From JBOHSA01 sp050732995 (GTDB lineage: Bacteria; Gemmatimonadota; Gemmatimonadetes; Gemmatimonadales; GWC2-71-9), in NCBI GenBank assembly GCA_050732995.1, contig JBOHSA010000076.1:1-16147 (forward strand): 16,147 nucleotides of DNA. Direction: 5' to 3'. Both the position numbers and the translations under genes were made by a program. How positions within the stretch are numbered: the stretch's first letter is position 1; each line of letters begins with the position of its first letter. Shown in pieces: positions 1 through 7,781 of this stretch. The notes beneath the pieces are model-generated. The model was not told the DNA's origin, made no database searches, and saw only the letters and a program-made list of their open reading frames with translations.

Positions 1-15
1 CCCCCCCCCCCCCCC
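1..15. repeat. Terminal 15-C run
   Basis: The window opens with 15 C inside the deacetylase gene and closes with 7 C (16141-16147) inside the asnB-like gene. These probably mark where assembly failed, so bases next to them should be treated with care. Confidence 0.7.
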
Positions 16-756
16 GGCCGCGCCCACCCGTTCTGCCTGCTGACCTTCGACGACGGCAAGCGCAGCAACGCCACCGCCGTGGCGCCCGAGCTGGAGCGCC
101 TCGGCGTGCCCGCCGTGTTCTATGTCGTGACGCGATTCTTGACCGAGGGGATGCCGCTCTGGTTCGACGGGCAGGCGGCACTCGTGCGGGCCTTGGGGTA
201 CACCCCGCAGGGACTCGAGGTGGACACCCTGAAGCGCCTGCCGGCGGCGCAGCGGAATGCGCGCCTGGATCGGGCCGGCGCCGAGCACCACGCGACACCG
301 GACCTGACGTCCGACGACGTGCGCCCCATGTCCTGGGACGAGGCCCGTCAGCTGCGGCGCCGCGGGTTCACGATCGGCGCGCACAGCCTGCGGCACGACA
401 TCCTCACGCTGGAGCCCGACGCCGAGGCCCTAGCCGATATCGAACAGAGCATCGCCGACGTGGCGGCCGAGCTCGGAAGCCCGTGTTCGACCTTCGCGTT
501 CCCCAACGGCAACTACACGCCGCGCCTCGTGCACCACGCCCTGCACTGCGGCGTGCAGACCATCATGACCACCGAGCCGCGGTGGGCCGATCGGCGGTTC
601 CCGCCGTGGCGCCTCCCCCGGGTGCAGCTGTTCGGCGGGCAGAGCCGCTCCGAAATCGAGCTGAAGCTGGCCGCGGCCGCGACCGGCCGCTTGCTGGCGA
701 ACCCGAATGGCACCGGCCGGCGCTACGCGCGCGATCTCCCCTATGACCCGTCATGA
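1..756 (+). CDS. Polysaccharide deacetylase (NodB homology), 5'-truncated
   Basis: This is the C-terminal part of a carbohydrate esterase family 4 (NodB-type) deacetylase, which removes N- or O-acetyl groups from polysaccharide. The frame is open from the left edge, and the metal-site motif TFDDG is encoded at 43-57, upstream of the first internal ATG at 79, so the true start lies outside the window. The second metal-ligand motif, HSLRH (HxxxH pattern), is at about 382-396. A later FAFPNGNYTP segment and WRLPR near the C-terminus are also typical. The first five codons read as Pro only because of a 15-C run, which may be an assembly error. The stop TGA (754-756) overlaps the stop of the opposing GNAT-like gene. 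The family is clear; the substrate (secreted polysaccharide or a lipid-linked intermediate) is inferred from the neighbours. Confidence 0.9.
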   Translation, partial: PPPPPGRAHPFCLLTFDDGKRSNATAVAPELERLGVPAVFYVVTRFLTEGMPLWFDGQAALVRALGYTPQGLEVDTLKRLPAAQRNARLDRAGAEHHATPDLTSDDVRPMSWDEARQLRRRGFTIGAHSLRHDILTLEPDAEALADIEQSIADVAAELGSPCSTFAFPNGNYTPRLVHHALHCGVQTIMTTEPRWADRRFPPWRLPRVQLFGGQSRSEIELKLAAAATGRLLANPNGTGRRYARDLPYDPS

Positions 757-1629
757 TCCCACGACCAACTCCGTATACAGGTTGTCGATCTGGTCGGCGG
801 CGAGCACGTCGGACCGGAAGTACCTGGGAGCCCGGAGGCGGTGGGCCTTGCTGAACGCCACGGGGCGATGCCCGATCAGTCGCTCGTCCACCGCGAGCAG
901 CCACAGCCCGAAGGTCTTGAAGAAATACAGGCGGATCCGGCTCAGATGGCGGAGAAAGAGGCGCAGGTTGCTGATGTAATGGATGTGGCACAGGTGGATG
1001 TCGCGACCGAGCACGCGCTTCCGCCGCGTCTTGAACACGAGATAACAGTACTCGTCGGCTCCCTCACCCCGCGCCTGCACGACCAGGTGACCGCAGTCCC
1101 ACCCCGAGTGGTCCCGGAAGATCTTCAGATCGGTCCCCCGCAGGGTCTCGGCGATGGCGCCGTGATCCGAGACGAAGACGGGGCGGTCCCTGCCGGCCAG
1201 CCCGGGCAGGACCGGCACGGGGAACAGCAGCCGTACGGAGCTCTCGAGGTGCTTGAAGCCCAGCTTGATCATGAGGGCCGAGACTTTCATACTCGAGGTC
1301 AGGTTGGTAAGCGTGCAGTCGCGCAGTTTCATGACCGCCATGAAGAGGCTGAGGCTCTCGGCCCGGAACTCCTCTTTGACCACCCAGTTCGTGGTGTTGC
1401 ACAGGCGCACTTCTTTTCCGTCGATGATCCGTCGGCTGACCAGGGTGCCGATGAAGCCGACGATGTTCTGCTTCTCCACCAGGACGTAGCCCATCGGTTC
1501 ATCCGCGGACCGCCAGCGATAGTCGACCAGGAGCCTCCATCGCTCCTGCGACACGCGGGGGTTCAGCTCCTGCAGCAGCGGGTAAATGGCATCGAACATC
1601 GCCGGGGTCGCGAGTTCCACACGGGCCAT
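751..1629 (-). CDS. GNAT-like acyltransferase, last gene of the minus-strand polysaccharide operon
   Basis: A 292-residue protein whose N-terminal half has the look of a GNAT (Gcn5-related) acyltransferase. A beta-strand pair at about 47-65 (MGYVLVEKQNIVGFIGT) is followed by the acyl-CoA-binding motif A region NWVVKEEFRAESLSLFMAV at about 81-99 and then by a late helix-turn (MIKLGFKHLE, about 120-129). The C-terminal half is basic and not recognised. The ATG at 1629 is preceded on its strand by AGGA with an 8-base spacer, inside the end of the methyltransferase gene, and the gap to that gene is only 10 bases. It probably transfers an acyl group to a sugar of the repeat unit. The donor could be acyl-CoA or the ACP that opens the same operon; this is inference. 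The stop (751-753) sits in the TCATGA shared with the deacetylase stop. Confidence 0.72.
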   Translation of the reverse strand: MARVELATPAMFDAIYPLLQELNPRVSQERWRLLVDYRWRSADEPMGYVLVEKQNIVGFIGTLVSRRIIDGKEVRLCNTTNWVVKEEFRAESLSLFMAVMKLRDCTLTNLTSSMKVSALMIKLGFKHLESSVRLLFPVPVLPGLAGRDRPVFVSDHGAIAETLRGTDLKIFRDHSGWDCGHLVVQARGEGADEYCYLVFKTRRKRVLGRDIHLCHIHYISNLRLFLRHLSRIRLYFFKTFGLWLLAVDERLIGHRPVAFSKAHRLRAPRYFRSDVLAADQIDNLYTELVVGS

Positions 1630-1639
1630 GTCGCGGGTC

Positions 1640-2599
1640 CTAGTTCACCTGGCGGCGGCCAAGGGTGGCGCTTTTCCCCAGGACGAGGACGGCGTTCTTG
1701 GTGGCATTGACGGCGTTCGGCTTGTCGGCGAATCGGGCATCGAGCTTGAACCCGGAGGCCAGGAGGCGCAGCGCCACGGAATCGATTTCCCGCTTCTCGC
1801 AGTCAACGGCCAACTCCGCGTCCTGAAGGATCCGCTCGAGCTCATCGATCCGCAGCCGATTGTGATAGCCGTAGCGATTGCCCGCGTAGCGCCGCCACTC
1901 GCGCTCGGAGTACCGCAGGAAATTGACGGTCGAGATCCGGGGATCGGCCTCCGAGAAGTGGTCGGAGAAGTCGATGCGGTGCACGAGGAGGCCGTCGTCC
2001 CGAATCACCCGCCGGCCCTCGACCAGAATGGCGCGCAGCGTGTCGGGCGGGATGTGCTCCAGCACGTTGTTCGACACGTGGTAATCGACGGTGCGGTCTT
2101 CCACCGGCAGGCGCCGCGTCTCCAGCGGCGCGAGGTATTGGATGTGCGCGTGCTCCATGAGCTGCTGGACGCTCGGGTCACCGCGCACGAGGAAATCGAG
2201 GCGCCGCTGGAAGCCGTCCTGGTGCGCGTGGTCGCCGAACAGCGCCTCTACGCAGGCCCGGTTCTTTCGGATGAAGGCGAGGTCCTCGCGTACGAGCGCC
2301 GGCTTGAGGTAGGGATGCAGATCGACGGTCAGGATCTTCGCCGCCCCGCACAGCCAGAACGCGAGCGGAACGTTGAGCCGCCGACCGGTCCCGACCTCGA
2401 GGACCGCCTGGTGCTCGACGCTCCGGCCCCGCTCCTCGATGGCCCCGAGCATCCGCACGCCGTCCTCGAACCCGGCGATCGGATTCACGTGCCGCAGGCT
2501 GCCACACGCCCGCTGCAGCCGGTAGTAGAGGTCGAAGCTGACCGCCGGCGGCAGAAGCGAGACGGCGCCCTGCACGAGCGCCTTGAGTCTCCAGTTCAT
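1640..2599 (-). CDS. SAM-dependent class I methyltransferase
   Basis: A 319-residue protein with the Rossmann-type methyltransferase signature: motif I VLEVGTG at about 66-72, the acidic end of strand 2 at VDLHP (92-96), and the post-motif NNVLEHIPP at about 177-185 followed by the helix and strand of motif III (RRVIRDDGLLVHRID). The same frame stays open far upstream, but that part is antisense-like sequence inside the glycosyltransferase gene. The ATG at 2599 is chosen because it forms an ATGA overlap with the TGA of the upstream glycosyltransferase, which implies translational coupling. It most likely methylates a sugar or an attached group of the polysaccharide; the target atom cannot be deduced. 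The N-terminus has a moderately hydrophobic segment (about 7-20) that could contact the membrane. Confidence 0.82.
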   Translation of the reverse strand: MNWRLKALVQGAVSLLPPAVSFDLYYRLQRACGSLRHVNPIAGFEDGVRMLGAIEERGRSVEHQAVLEVGTGRRLNVPLAFWLCGAAKILTVDLHPYLKPALVREDLAFIRKNRACVEALFGDHAHQDGFQRRLDFLVRGDPSVQQLMEHAHIQYLAPLETRRLPVEDRTVDYHVSNNVLEHIPPDTLRAILVEGRRVIRDDGLLVHRIDFSDHFSEADPRISTVNFLRYSEREWRRYAGNRYGYHNRLRIDELERILQDAELAVDCEKREIDSVALRLLASGFKLDARFADKPNAVNATKNAVLVLGKSATLGRRQVN

Positions 2600-3636
2600 G
2601 CGGGCAGCGTCGTGCGCTGCGGCCACCGGTTCGCCCGGTCGCTCCAGCGGTTCCAGAAGCGCACCAGCCCCACCAGGAAGCCGAGGCCGTAGGCCAGGTG
2701 TAGCGTGGCGAAGGCCGCCGGCAGGAGCAGCAGCTCCCGCCAGGACCCCTTCCCGCCCACCACGAGCGAGGCCGCCAGATTGGCGGCCGCATAGGACCCC
2801 GCCGCGATCCCCAGCAGCCACGCTCCCGCGACCGACAGCGGCGCCGCAAGCAGGCCGACCATGAGGGTGGCGACGAACGCCGGCGGCACGAACTGGCGCG
2901 GCTGCATCTGGCCCGGGTGCTTCTGCATCACGCGCACCTTCCAGTAAGCGTACTGAAAGTACTGGCGCCAGAGCGACCGCGGGGTGCTGCGATTGTAGTA
3001 GCGCGAGCGGATCCGCGGGCTCAGGAGGATCTTGCCGCCGCGGGCCGCCAGGCGGTAGTTGAACTCGTCGTCCTGATCCCGCACTTGCTCCTCGTCGAAC
3101 GGCCCGATCCGGTCGAACACCGTCCGCGGCCACGCCCCCATGTAGACCGTATCGACCCATTCCTCACGGTCCGAGTAATGGAAGCGCGCGCCGCCCACGC
3201 CGAAGCGCGAGCTCGTCGCCCGCGCGGCCGCCCGGCCGAACCACCCTTCGCCGACGGCCTCCATCCGGCCGCCCACGTTGTCGGCGCCCGAGCGCCCCAG
3301 CGCCGCCACGCACTCCGCGACGTAGTCGGACGCGATCACCGTGTGCCCGTCGACCCGCACGATGACGTCGCCCCGCGCCCGGACCAGGGCCTGATTGAAG
3401 CCCGATGGGACGATCCGGCCGGGGTTGTCCACCACCGTGACCGGAATGTCCGGATGGGCCGCGCTCACCCGGGCGATGACCTCCCGGGTGTCGTCGGTCG
3501 ACATGCCGTCGGCGATCACGACCTCCAGGCGCTCAGGCGGGTAGTCCTGGTCCAGCACCGCGCCCAGGCTCCGGGCGATGAAGTCCGCCTCATTCCGGAT
3601 GGGCATGATGACGGTGACGGAGGGGCGCTCGGTCAC
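2596..3636 (-). CDS. Family 2 glycosyltransferase, ExoA-like, with C-terminal membrane helices
   Basis: A 346-residue inverting GT-A glycosyltransferase. The nucleotide-binding start is VTVIMPIRNEADFI (7-20), followed by EVVIADGMSTDDT (38-50). The DxD-type metal motif is VDG at 95-97, and the acceptor-side acidic motif is RDQDDEF (186-192). About 95 residues at the C-terminus form two or three membrane helices (roughly 252-275, 275-295 and 301-327). This architecture resembles the succinoglycan enzyme ExoA, which adds a sugar to a lipid-linked intermediate on the cytoplasmic face. The start is GTG at 3636, chosen because GTGA overlaps the TGA of the upstream family 4 gene; translation then runs on into the methyltransferase through ATGA. 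The donor sugar is unknown. Confidence 0.9.
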   Translation of the reverse strand: MTERPSVTVIMPIRNEADFIARSLGAVLDQDYPPERLEVVIADGMSTDDTREVIARVSAAHPDIPVTVVDNPGRIVPSGFNQALVRARGDVIVRVDGHTVIASDYVAECVAALGRSGADNVGGRMEAVGEGWFGRAAARATSSRFGVGGARFHYSDREEWVDTVYMGAWPRTVFDRIGPFDEEQVRDQDDEFNYRLAARGGKILLSPRIRSRYYNRSTPRSLWRQYFQYAYWKVRVMQKHPGQMQPRQFVPPAFVATLMVGLLAAPLSVAGAWLLGIAAGSYAAANLAASLVVGGKGSWRELLLLPAAFATLHLAYGLGFLVGLVRFWNRWSDRANRWPQRTTLPA

Positions 3637-4862
3637 GCCACGCTCCGGGTCATCGACCGCAGCTGGTCGGCCAGCCGGGCCCCGTTGCGCCAGAGGTCGA
3701 GTTGCTGCTCAGCGCGCCGGCGCGCGCGCTCGGCGTAGGTCAGGCGCCGGGCGGGGTCCGTCAACAGCGCTTCCAGCGCGTCCACCAGGGCCGGCACGTC
3801 CCCCGGTGGCACCAGCATGCCGCACGCGCCCTCGTCCAGCAGCTCCGGGATCCCACCGACGCGGGAGCCCACGACCGGCGTCCCCAGCGCCATCGCTTCC
3901 TCGACCACCGTCGGCAGCCCCTCGATCAGGGACGGCTGCGCGAGGACCGCGGCCCGGAGCATGGCGCGTTGCACGTCCGCGAACACCAGCCACCCCCGGA
4001 ACGTCACCTTGTGCGTGATTCGGAGGCGCGCCGCCAGCGCCGTCAGGGCAGCCCGTTCCGGGCCTTCCCCCACGAGCTCCAGCTCGAGATCGACACCCCG
4101 GCGGAGCAGCTCCGCGACGGCCTGCAGCAGGTGATCGTAGCCCTTTTCCTTGCTCAAGCGGCCCACGGCCACGACGCGACGCGGGCTCCGCTGGTCGGGC
4201 CGATAGGGGAACTCGCCCAGGTCGAGACCCCGATAGTTCACCTGGATCTTGTGGGCGATCTGCTCGTAGATCGGTCCGTAGTGCGCCTGCAGGAACTGCC
4301 GGTTGAACTCGCAGATCGTGATGATGCTGTGGGCGTAGAGCAGCTTCTGGGTCAGGTACACCGGGTTTTCGTACAGGTCGATCTGGGCATGGAGCACCAG
4401 CGTGAACGGGATGGGGCGGCCCGCGAGGCGATGGAACAGGTACGCGCACGTGCCCGGGAAGTTGCCCCAATAGGCCAGCACGTGGTCGTACTGGTGGCCG
4501 AAGTCCCGCGCCCAGGCCCACGCCAGGAGGGCGGCGTACAGGCTCTTCGCGAGGACGACCGGTCCGAACCGGGCGGCGGCATAGCCGATCGCCGCGACAT
4601 CGCGCAGGAAGCGGGACGACCGGAGCAGGCGCCACGGGTTGAGGGACGAGAGGCTCCGCCCCAGGCTGAGGTGGTGCACGCGGTCGCGAGCGAGCACCCG
4701 CTCGTTCAGGATCTCCGGCACGTAGGTCCAGAGCCGCGGATCCTGCGGGTAGATCGCGAAGACGTCGATCTCGATGCCGGCCTCGATCAACGCCCGCATG
4801 TCCCGGGCGAAGAACGTGTTGACGTGACCGGGGAACTGGTTTGTGAAGACAGCTAGACGCAT
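3633..4862 (-). CDS. Family 4 glycosyltransferase (GT-B fold)
   Basis: A 409-residue retaining glycosyltransferase. The C-terminal Glycos_transf_1 domain is plain: VVAVGRLSKEKGYDHLLQA (230-248), LELVGEGPER (261-270) and the E-x7-E nucleotide-sugar motif beginning EGLPTVVEEAMALGTPVV (314-331). The N-terminal half begins MRLAVFTNQFPG and is typical of exported-polysaccharide enzymes. An ATG at 4943 would add 27 residues but would overlap the end of the autokinase gene by 62 bases. The internal ATG at 4862 fits the family start and leaves a 19-base gap after the kinase stop. The Shine-Dalgarno match there is weak, so coupling to upstream translation is likely. It adds one sugar to the undecaprenyl-linked repeat unit; donor and linkage cannot be read from the sequence. 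Confidence 0.92.
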   Translation of the reverse strand: MRLAVFTNQFPGHVNTFFARDMRALIEAGIEIDVFAIYPQDPRLWTYVPEILNERVLARDRVHHLSLGRSLSSLNPWRLLRSSRFLRDVAAIGYAAARFGPVVLAKSLYAALLAWAWARDFGHQYDHVLAYWGNFPGTCAYLFHRLAGRPIPFTLVLHAQIDLYENPVYLTQKLLYAHSIITICEFNRQFLQAHYGPIYEQIAHKIQVNYRGLDLGEFPYRPDQRSPRRVVAVGRLSKEKGYDHLLQAVAELLRRGVDLELELVGEGPERAALTALAARLRITHKVTFRGWLVFADVQRAMLRAAVLAQPSLIEGLPTVVEEAMALGTPVVGSRVGGIPELLDEGACGMLVPPGDVPALVDALEALLTDPARRLTYAERARRRAEQQLDLWRNGARLADQLRSMTRSVA

Positions 4863-4881
4863 CGCACGGCGGACCCAGCGA

Positions 4882-7281
4882 TCACTGCTCGACCGCTCGG
4901 CCCGACTTCGCCGTCCCCTGTAGAATGCGCCGGCCGGTACCACGGGAGCCTTCTTCTTCCAGTTCGTACCCGGCGAGGTAGTAGGAGTAGTAGCGATAAT
5001 CGGCGCCGGGGCGCACGGCGTTGACCACGGTGCCGAGCACGCGGATCGGCAAGCGGTCCAGGACGTCGAGCTTCGCTTCGGCGAGCTGCCGGTCGGTCAC
5101 GCCGGTCCGCAGGACCAGCAGGAGATTGCCGGTCAGCGTGCCCAGCGCGTACGCGTCGACGCCCGCCGCGAGCGGCGAGCTGTCCACCAGAATGACGTCG
5201 TACTGTGTCCGCAGGGTCGTGATGAACCGCGCCATGACCGCCGAGCCCAGCAGCTCGGGCCCGCCGTGGCGCCGCGCCCCGCATCCGATGAAGCTGAGGC
5301 CCGGGTAGGCGGTCGTCTGCACGATCGTCTCCTCGCTGGCCTCGCCGGCGAGGAAATCGGTCAGGCCGGGCTTGCGGGCGGCGTTCAGCACACGGTGCAG
5401 CGCCCCGCGCCGGATGTCACCGTCCACCAGCAAGGTGTGGTACTTGGCGTCCGCGAACGCCAGCGCGAGGTTCGATGTGATGAACGACTTGCCGTCGCCG
5501 ATGCCCGGACTGGTGACGGTGAGGAGCAGCGGGCCGGCCGAGCCGTACGCATGCAAGACGTTGAGCCGCACGCCCCGCAGCGCTTCGATCACCTGCACGA
5601 CGCCGTCGTCGTCGCGGCGGTTGATGTGGGGCACGACGCCGAGCATCGTCAAGCCGAGGTCCCGCGCCACCTGCGTCGGATACCGCAGCTTGGGATCGAC
5701 CAGGTCCATGACCACGGCCCCTATCACCGCCAGGCCGAAGCTGCCCACCAGCGCGAGCAGGATCGCGATCGGCGCCCGGTTGTACAGGGGCTGCTCGGGC
5801 GCCGTCGCCGCGTCCAGCAGGCGCACGTCCGGTGAGACGCTCACCTCCGCCAGCCGCGCCTCCTCGTAGCGCTCGCGCAGATTCATGAACAGCTGCTCGG
5901 CGACCGTCACGTCCCGGTTCATCCGCGCTTCTTCGACCGACAGCGGCGAGATCCGTTGCAGGCCCCGCGACGCGGTATCGCCTTGCAGGGCGACGCGCCC
6001 TTCGCGCGCCGCGAGGTCGCGCATGAGCGCGCGGGCCAGCGCGGGAATCGTCGTCCGTTCGAGACCCTCCACCTGCCCGGCGAGCTGCTGGACGGCGAGA
6101 TAGGCGTCGGTGTAGCGGTGCCGGAGCGCGCGCAGCTCCGCCTCCCGGGTCGTCAGGTCCTGGAGCGCGCGGGTCAGCTCCGTCGACCGGGCCACGGCGC
6201 CGATCACTTCGAGCGCGTGGATCGAGGTGCCCGAGTCAGTCGCCGCCAGCACGCGCGCGATCAGCTCCCGGTCATTGCGCAGCTGCGCCTGCTCCACCCG
6301 CGTCGCCAAGAAGCCGCTGGCCCCCACCCCGGGATTCCGCTCCTGCGCGAGCAGGGTGGCCGTGCGCGCCCGGAAGCCCTTGAGGGCGGCCTCCGCGCGG
6401 CTCAGGCTGGACTCCGCCTGGTGCAGCTGCTCACCCAGAATCCCGACCAGCGCCGTGAGCTTCTGGCGCTTCAGATCCGCGGCCACGTCCACGAAGCGGT
6501 TGGCCATGGCGTTGACCGTCGCCGTGATGACGCCGGGGTCGGTCCCGCGCAGCTCGACGCGGATGAAGTTCCGGTCGCGCCCCGGGCGCACGTCCAGGTT
6601 CCTGAGCAGCTCCTGCGTCGCCTCGTACAACGACACGACCCGGAATTTCACGACGCGACCGGCCGTCAAGACGGTCGGGGCCGGCTGCCAGGCGAACCCC
6701 ACGCGACCGCCCACCGAGTCGCCCACCGTCCCGCGCTCGGCGACGCCCGCTTCCGCGCTGGCCAGCGTGAACTGCCGGCCCGCCGAATCCACCTCAAGTC
6801 GATAGGTCCCCGGCCGGAACCAGCTCTTGAGTCCGAACCCGGCCAGCGCGGAGGCGTCCGGCGGGGAGTCCGGGAGGAGAAAGAGCCGCTGCGTGCGCAC
6901 CGCGTCCGCCACGACGACATCCGAGCGCAGGAGGTCGATCCACCCGGTCGAGCCGAGCAGTTGGCTGGACCACGTGGGCCCCGGGTTCCCGCCCCCCTCC
7001 TTGGGCACCTCGATCCACAGGTTGGCCCGCGCGGAGTAAATCGGCTCGAGCCACCGGCCCGCCACCACCCCGAGGATCAGCCCCAGCGCCACCACGATCA
7101 TCACCAGGCGCTTGTGCCGCGTCACGGAGTTCAGGTAGGTCCGCCAATCGAGCTCCGGCCTGGTCTCGCGCCCCGCTGCCCGCCCGCCCATGCCGGCAAC
7201 CGCTGGGTAGAAGGGCGCGGGGGAGGGAGTCGCGATTCGCACTGGGCGACGCTCAGGCGGGACAGGCAGGTGGCTCCTCAT
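4882..7281 (-). CDS. wzc: Polysaccharide co-polymerase with fused tyrosine autokinase (Wzc-like)
   Basis: A 799-residue inner-membrane protein with two parts. The N-terminal Wzz domain has a first helix at about 58-77 (LVMIVVALGLILGVVAG), a long coiled-coil-rich periplasmic region, and a second helix at about 505-527 followed by the conserved DPKLRYPTQVARDLGL. The cytoplasmic BY-kinase carries Walker A GIGDGKS (593-599), Walker A' LLVDGDIRRG (617-626) and Walker B VILVDSSP (696-703). It ends in a tyrosine cluster, YRYYSYY plus Y772 (six tyrosines between 762 and 772), the usual autophosphorylation tail. Cycles of tyrosine phosphorylation in such proteins set chain length and allow export together with an outer-membrane channel. 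No channel or tyrosine phosphatase gene is visible. The start at 7281 has no good Shine-Dalgarno; ATG 7191 or a GTG between them are alternatives that would shorten a Pro-rich N-terminal tail. Confidence 0.93.
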   Translation of the reverse strand: MRSHLPVPPERRPVRIATPSPAPFYPAVAGMGGRAAGRETRPELDWRTYLNSVTRHKRLVMIVVALGLILGVVAGRWLEPIYSARANLWIEVPKEGGGNPGPTWSSQLLGSTGWIDLLRSDVVVADAVRTQRLFLLPDSPPDASALAGFGLKSWFRPGTYRLEVDSAGRQFTLASAEAGVAERGTVGDSVGGRVGFAWQPAPTVLTAGRVVKFRVVSLYEATQELLRNLDVRPGRDRNFIRVELRGTDPGVITATVNAMANRFVDVAADLKRQKLTALVGILGEQLHQAESSLSRAEAALKGFRARTATLLAQERNPGVGASGFLATRVEQAQLRNDRELIARVLAATDSGTSIHALEVIGAVARSTELTRALQDLTTREAELRALRHRYTDAYLAVQQLAGQVEGLERTTIPALARALMRDLAAREGRVALQGDTASRGLQRISPLSVEEARMNRDVTVAEQLFMNLRERYEEARLAEVSVSPDVRLLDAATAPEQPLYNRAPIAILLALVGSFGLAVIGAVVMDLVDPKLRYPTQVARDLGLTMLGVVPHINRRDDDGVVQVIEALRGVRLNVLHAYGSAGPLLLTVTSPGIGDGKSFITSNLALAFADAKYHTLLVDGDIRRGALHRVLNAARKPGLTDFLAGEASEETIVQTTAYPGLSFIGCGARRHGGPELLGSAVMARFITTLRTQYDVILVDSSPLAAGVDAYALGTLTGNLLLVLRTGVTDRQLAEAKLDVLDRLPIRVLGTVVNAVRPGADYRYYSYYLAGYELEEEGSRGTGRRILQGTAKSGRAVEQ

Positions 7282-7336
7282 GCTCGGTCAGGGAGCAATC
7301 CCGGTGCCGTGGGGGCGCCGTTGAACGCGATAGCCG

Positions 7337-7360
7337 TGGTGTTGCGCCATCGCCACACCA
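7337..7360 (-). other. Imperfect inverted repeat (hairpin) between the ACP and wzc genes
   Basis: The arms 7337-7346 and 7351-7360 are complementary at 9 of 10 positions around a 4-base loop, and lie 10 bases after the ACP stop codon. No T-run follows on the minus strand, so it is not a standard intrinsic terminator. It could be a processing or stabilising stem that lets more ACP than Wzc be made. The 88-base gap 7282-7369 holds nothing else clear except a short 5-bp inverted repeat (7281-7285 with 7293-7297) that touches the wzc start codon. Confidence 0.5.
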
Positions 7361-7369
7361 GGTTCGCCC

Positions 7370-7711
7370 TCACGCGCCCGAGCCGGGCGTCGGAGCTGAC
7401 CGCGTCCGGGCTACCAGCTCGGCGATCCGGCCGATCGACCGAAAGTCCTCGATCTCCAGGTCTTCCAGCGGTAGGCTCACGCCGAACCGCTGTTCCAGCA
7501 CGAGCAACAGCTCGACCAGCGACACGGAGTCCACGAGGCCGGTTTCCAGGAGATCGACGGACGGGGTATCGACCTTGATCGACAGCTTTTCCGAGAAGAT
7601 TCCGCGGATGTCGCCGATGAGCTCCTCGGTGCCCGCGGGCGCGCGGCCCTGCTCCCAGGACGAACTGGTCACCGTCTCAGAACCTCGCCTGCGAAGAAAG
7701 GTTGTTGCCAT
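7370..7711 (-). CDS. Acyl carrier protein, first gene of the minus-strand operon
   Basis: A 113-residue protein containing one complete ACP domain from about residue 30 to 104. The phosphopantetheine site is GLVDSVSLVELL, with Ser62 as the attachment residue, followed by the usual EQRFGVSLPLEDLEIEDFRSIGRIAELV. ACPs carry acyl groups as thioesters on a 4'-phosphopantetheine arm. In a polysaccharide locus this points to acylation of a sugar rather than bulk fatty-acid synthesis, an inference supported by the GNAT-like gene at the far end of the operon. ATG 7711 lies 44 bases after the predicted sigma-54 start point. GTG 7672 is a real alternative (100 residues): it has a better ribosome site (GAGG, 10-base spacer), and the codons between the two starts are less GC-rich at third positions. 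The frame is open further upstream, but that part would cover the promoter. Confidence 0.87.
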   Translation of the reverse strand: MATTFLRRRGSETVTSSSWEQGRAPAGTEELIGDIRGIFSEKLSIKVDTPSVDLLETGLVDSVSLVELLLVLEQRFGVSLPLEDLEIEDFRSIGRIAELVARTRSAPTPGSGA

Positions 7712-7726
7712 GGCCCGCTCAGGTCT

Positions 7727-7755
7727 CGGCTGCACCGGCTGGCCGGGTGCAGCCG
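7727..7755 (-). promoter_or_regulatory. Perfect 10-bp stem-loop at the predicted 5' end of the ACP operon mRNA
   Basis: The arms CGGCTGCACC (7727-7736) and GGTGCAGCCG (7746-7755) are exact reverse complements around a 9-base loop. Counting 12 bases from the C of the -12 element puts +1 at 7755, the outer base of this stem, so the transcript would begin with a very stable hairpin about 15 bases ahead of the ATG at 7711. Such 5' stems can protect mRNA from decay or tune initiation. As DNA it could also be an operator. There is no following T-run, so it is not a terminator on this strand. Confidence 0.6.
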
Positions 7756-7765
7756 CCCAACACCG

Positions 7766-7781
7766 TGTAAGATTCGTGCCA
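7766..7781 (-). promoter_or_regulatory. Sigma-54 (RpoN) type -24/-12 promoter for the ACP-wzc operon
   Basis: The minus strand reads TGGCACGAATCTTACA from 7781 to 7766. The -24 block TGGCACG is a perfect match to consensus, the spacing is correct, and the -12 block TTACA differs from TTGCA by one base. That base is the usually conserved G of the GC pair, which is the one weakness. The promoter points into the ACP gene, and an NtrC-class activator is encoded next door. Predicted +1 is near 7755. Confidence 0.6.

Noticed and set aside
1640..3160. A 506-codon minus-strand frame that extends the methyltransferase upstream
   Set aside because: The part upstream of 2599 lies in a wrong frame of the family 2 glycosyltransferase gene and is an Arg/Gly-rich shadow. 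The real start is the ATGA overlap at 2599.
5956..7578. A 540-codon plus-strand frame over the autokinase gene
   Set aside because: It runs antisense across Wzc and the ACP, whose domains are intact, and has no domain of its own.
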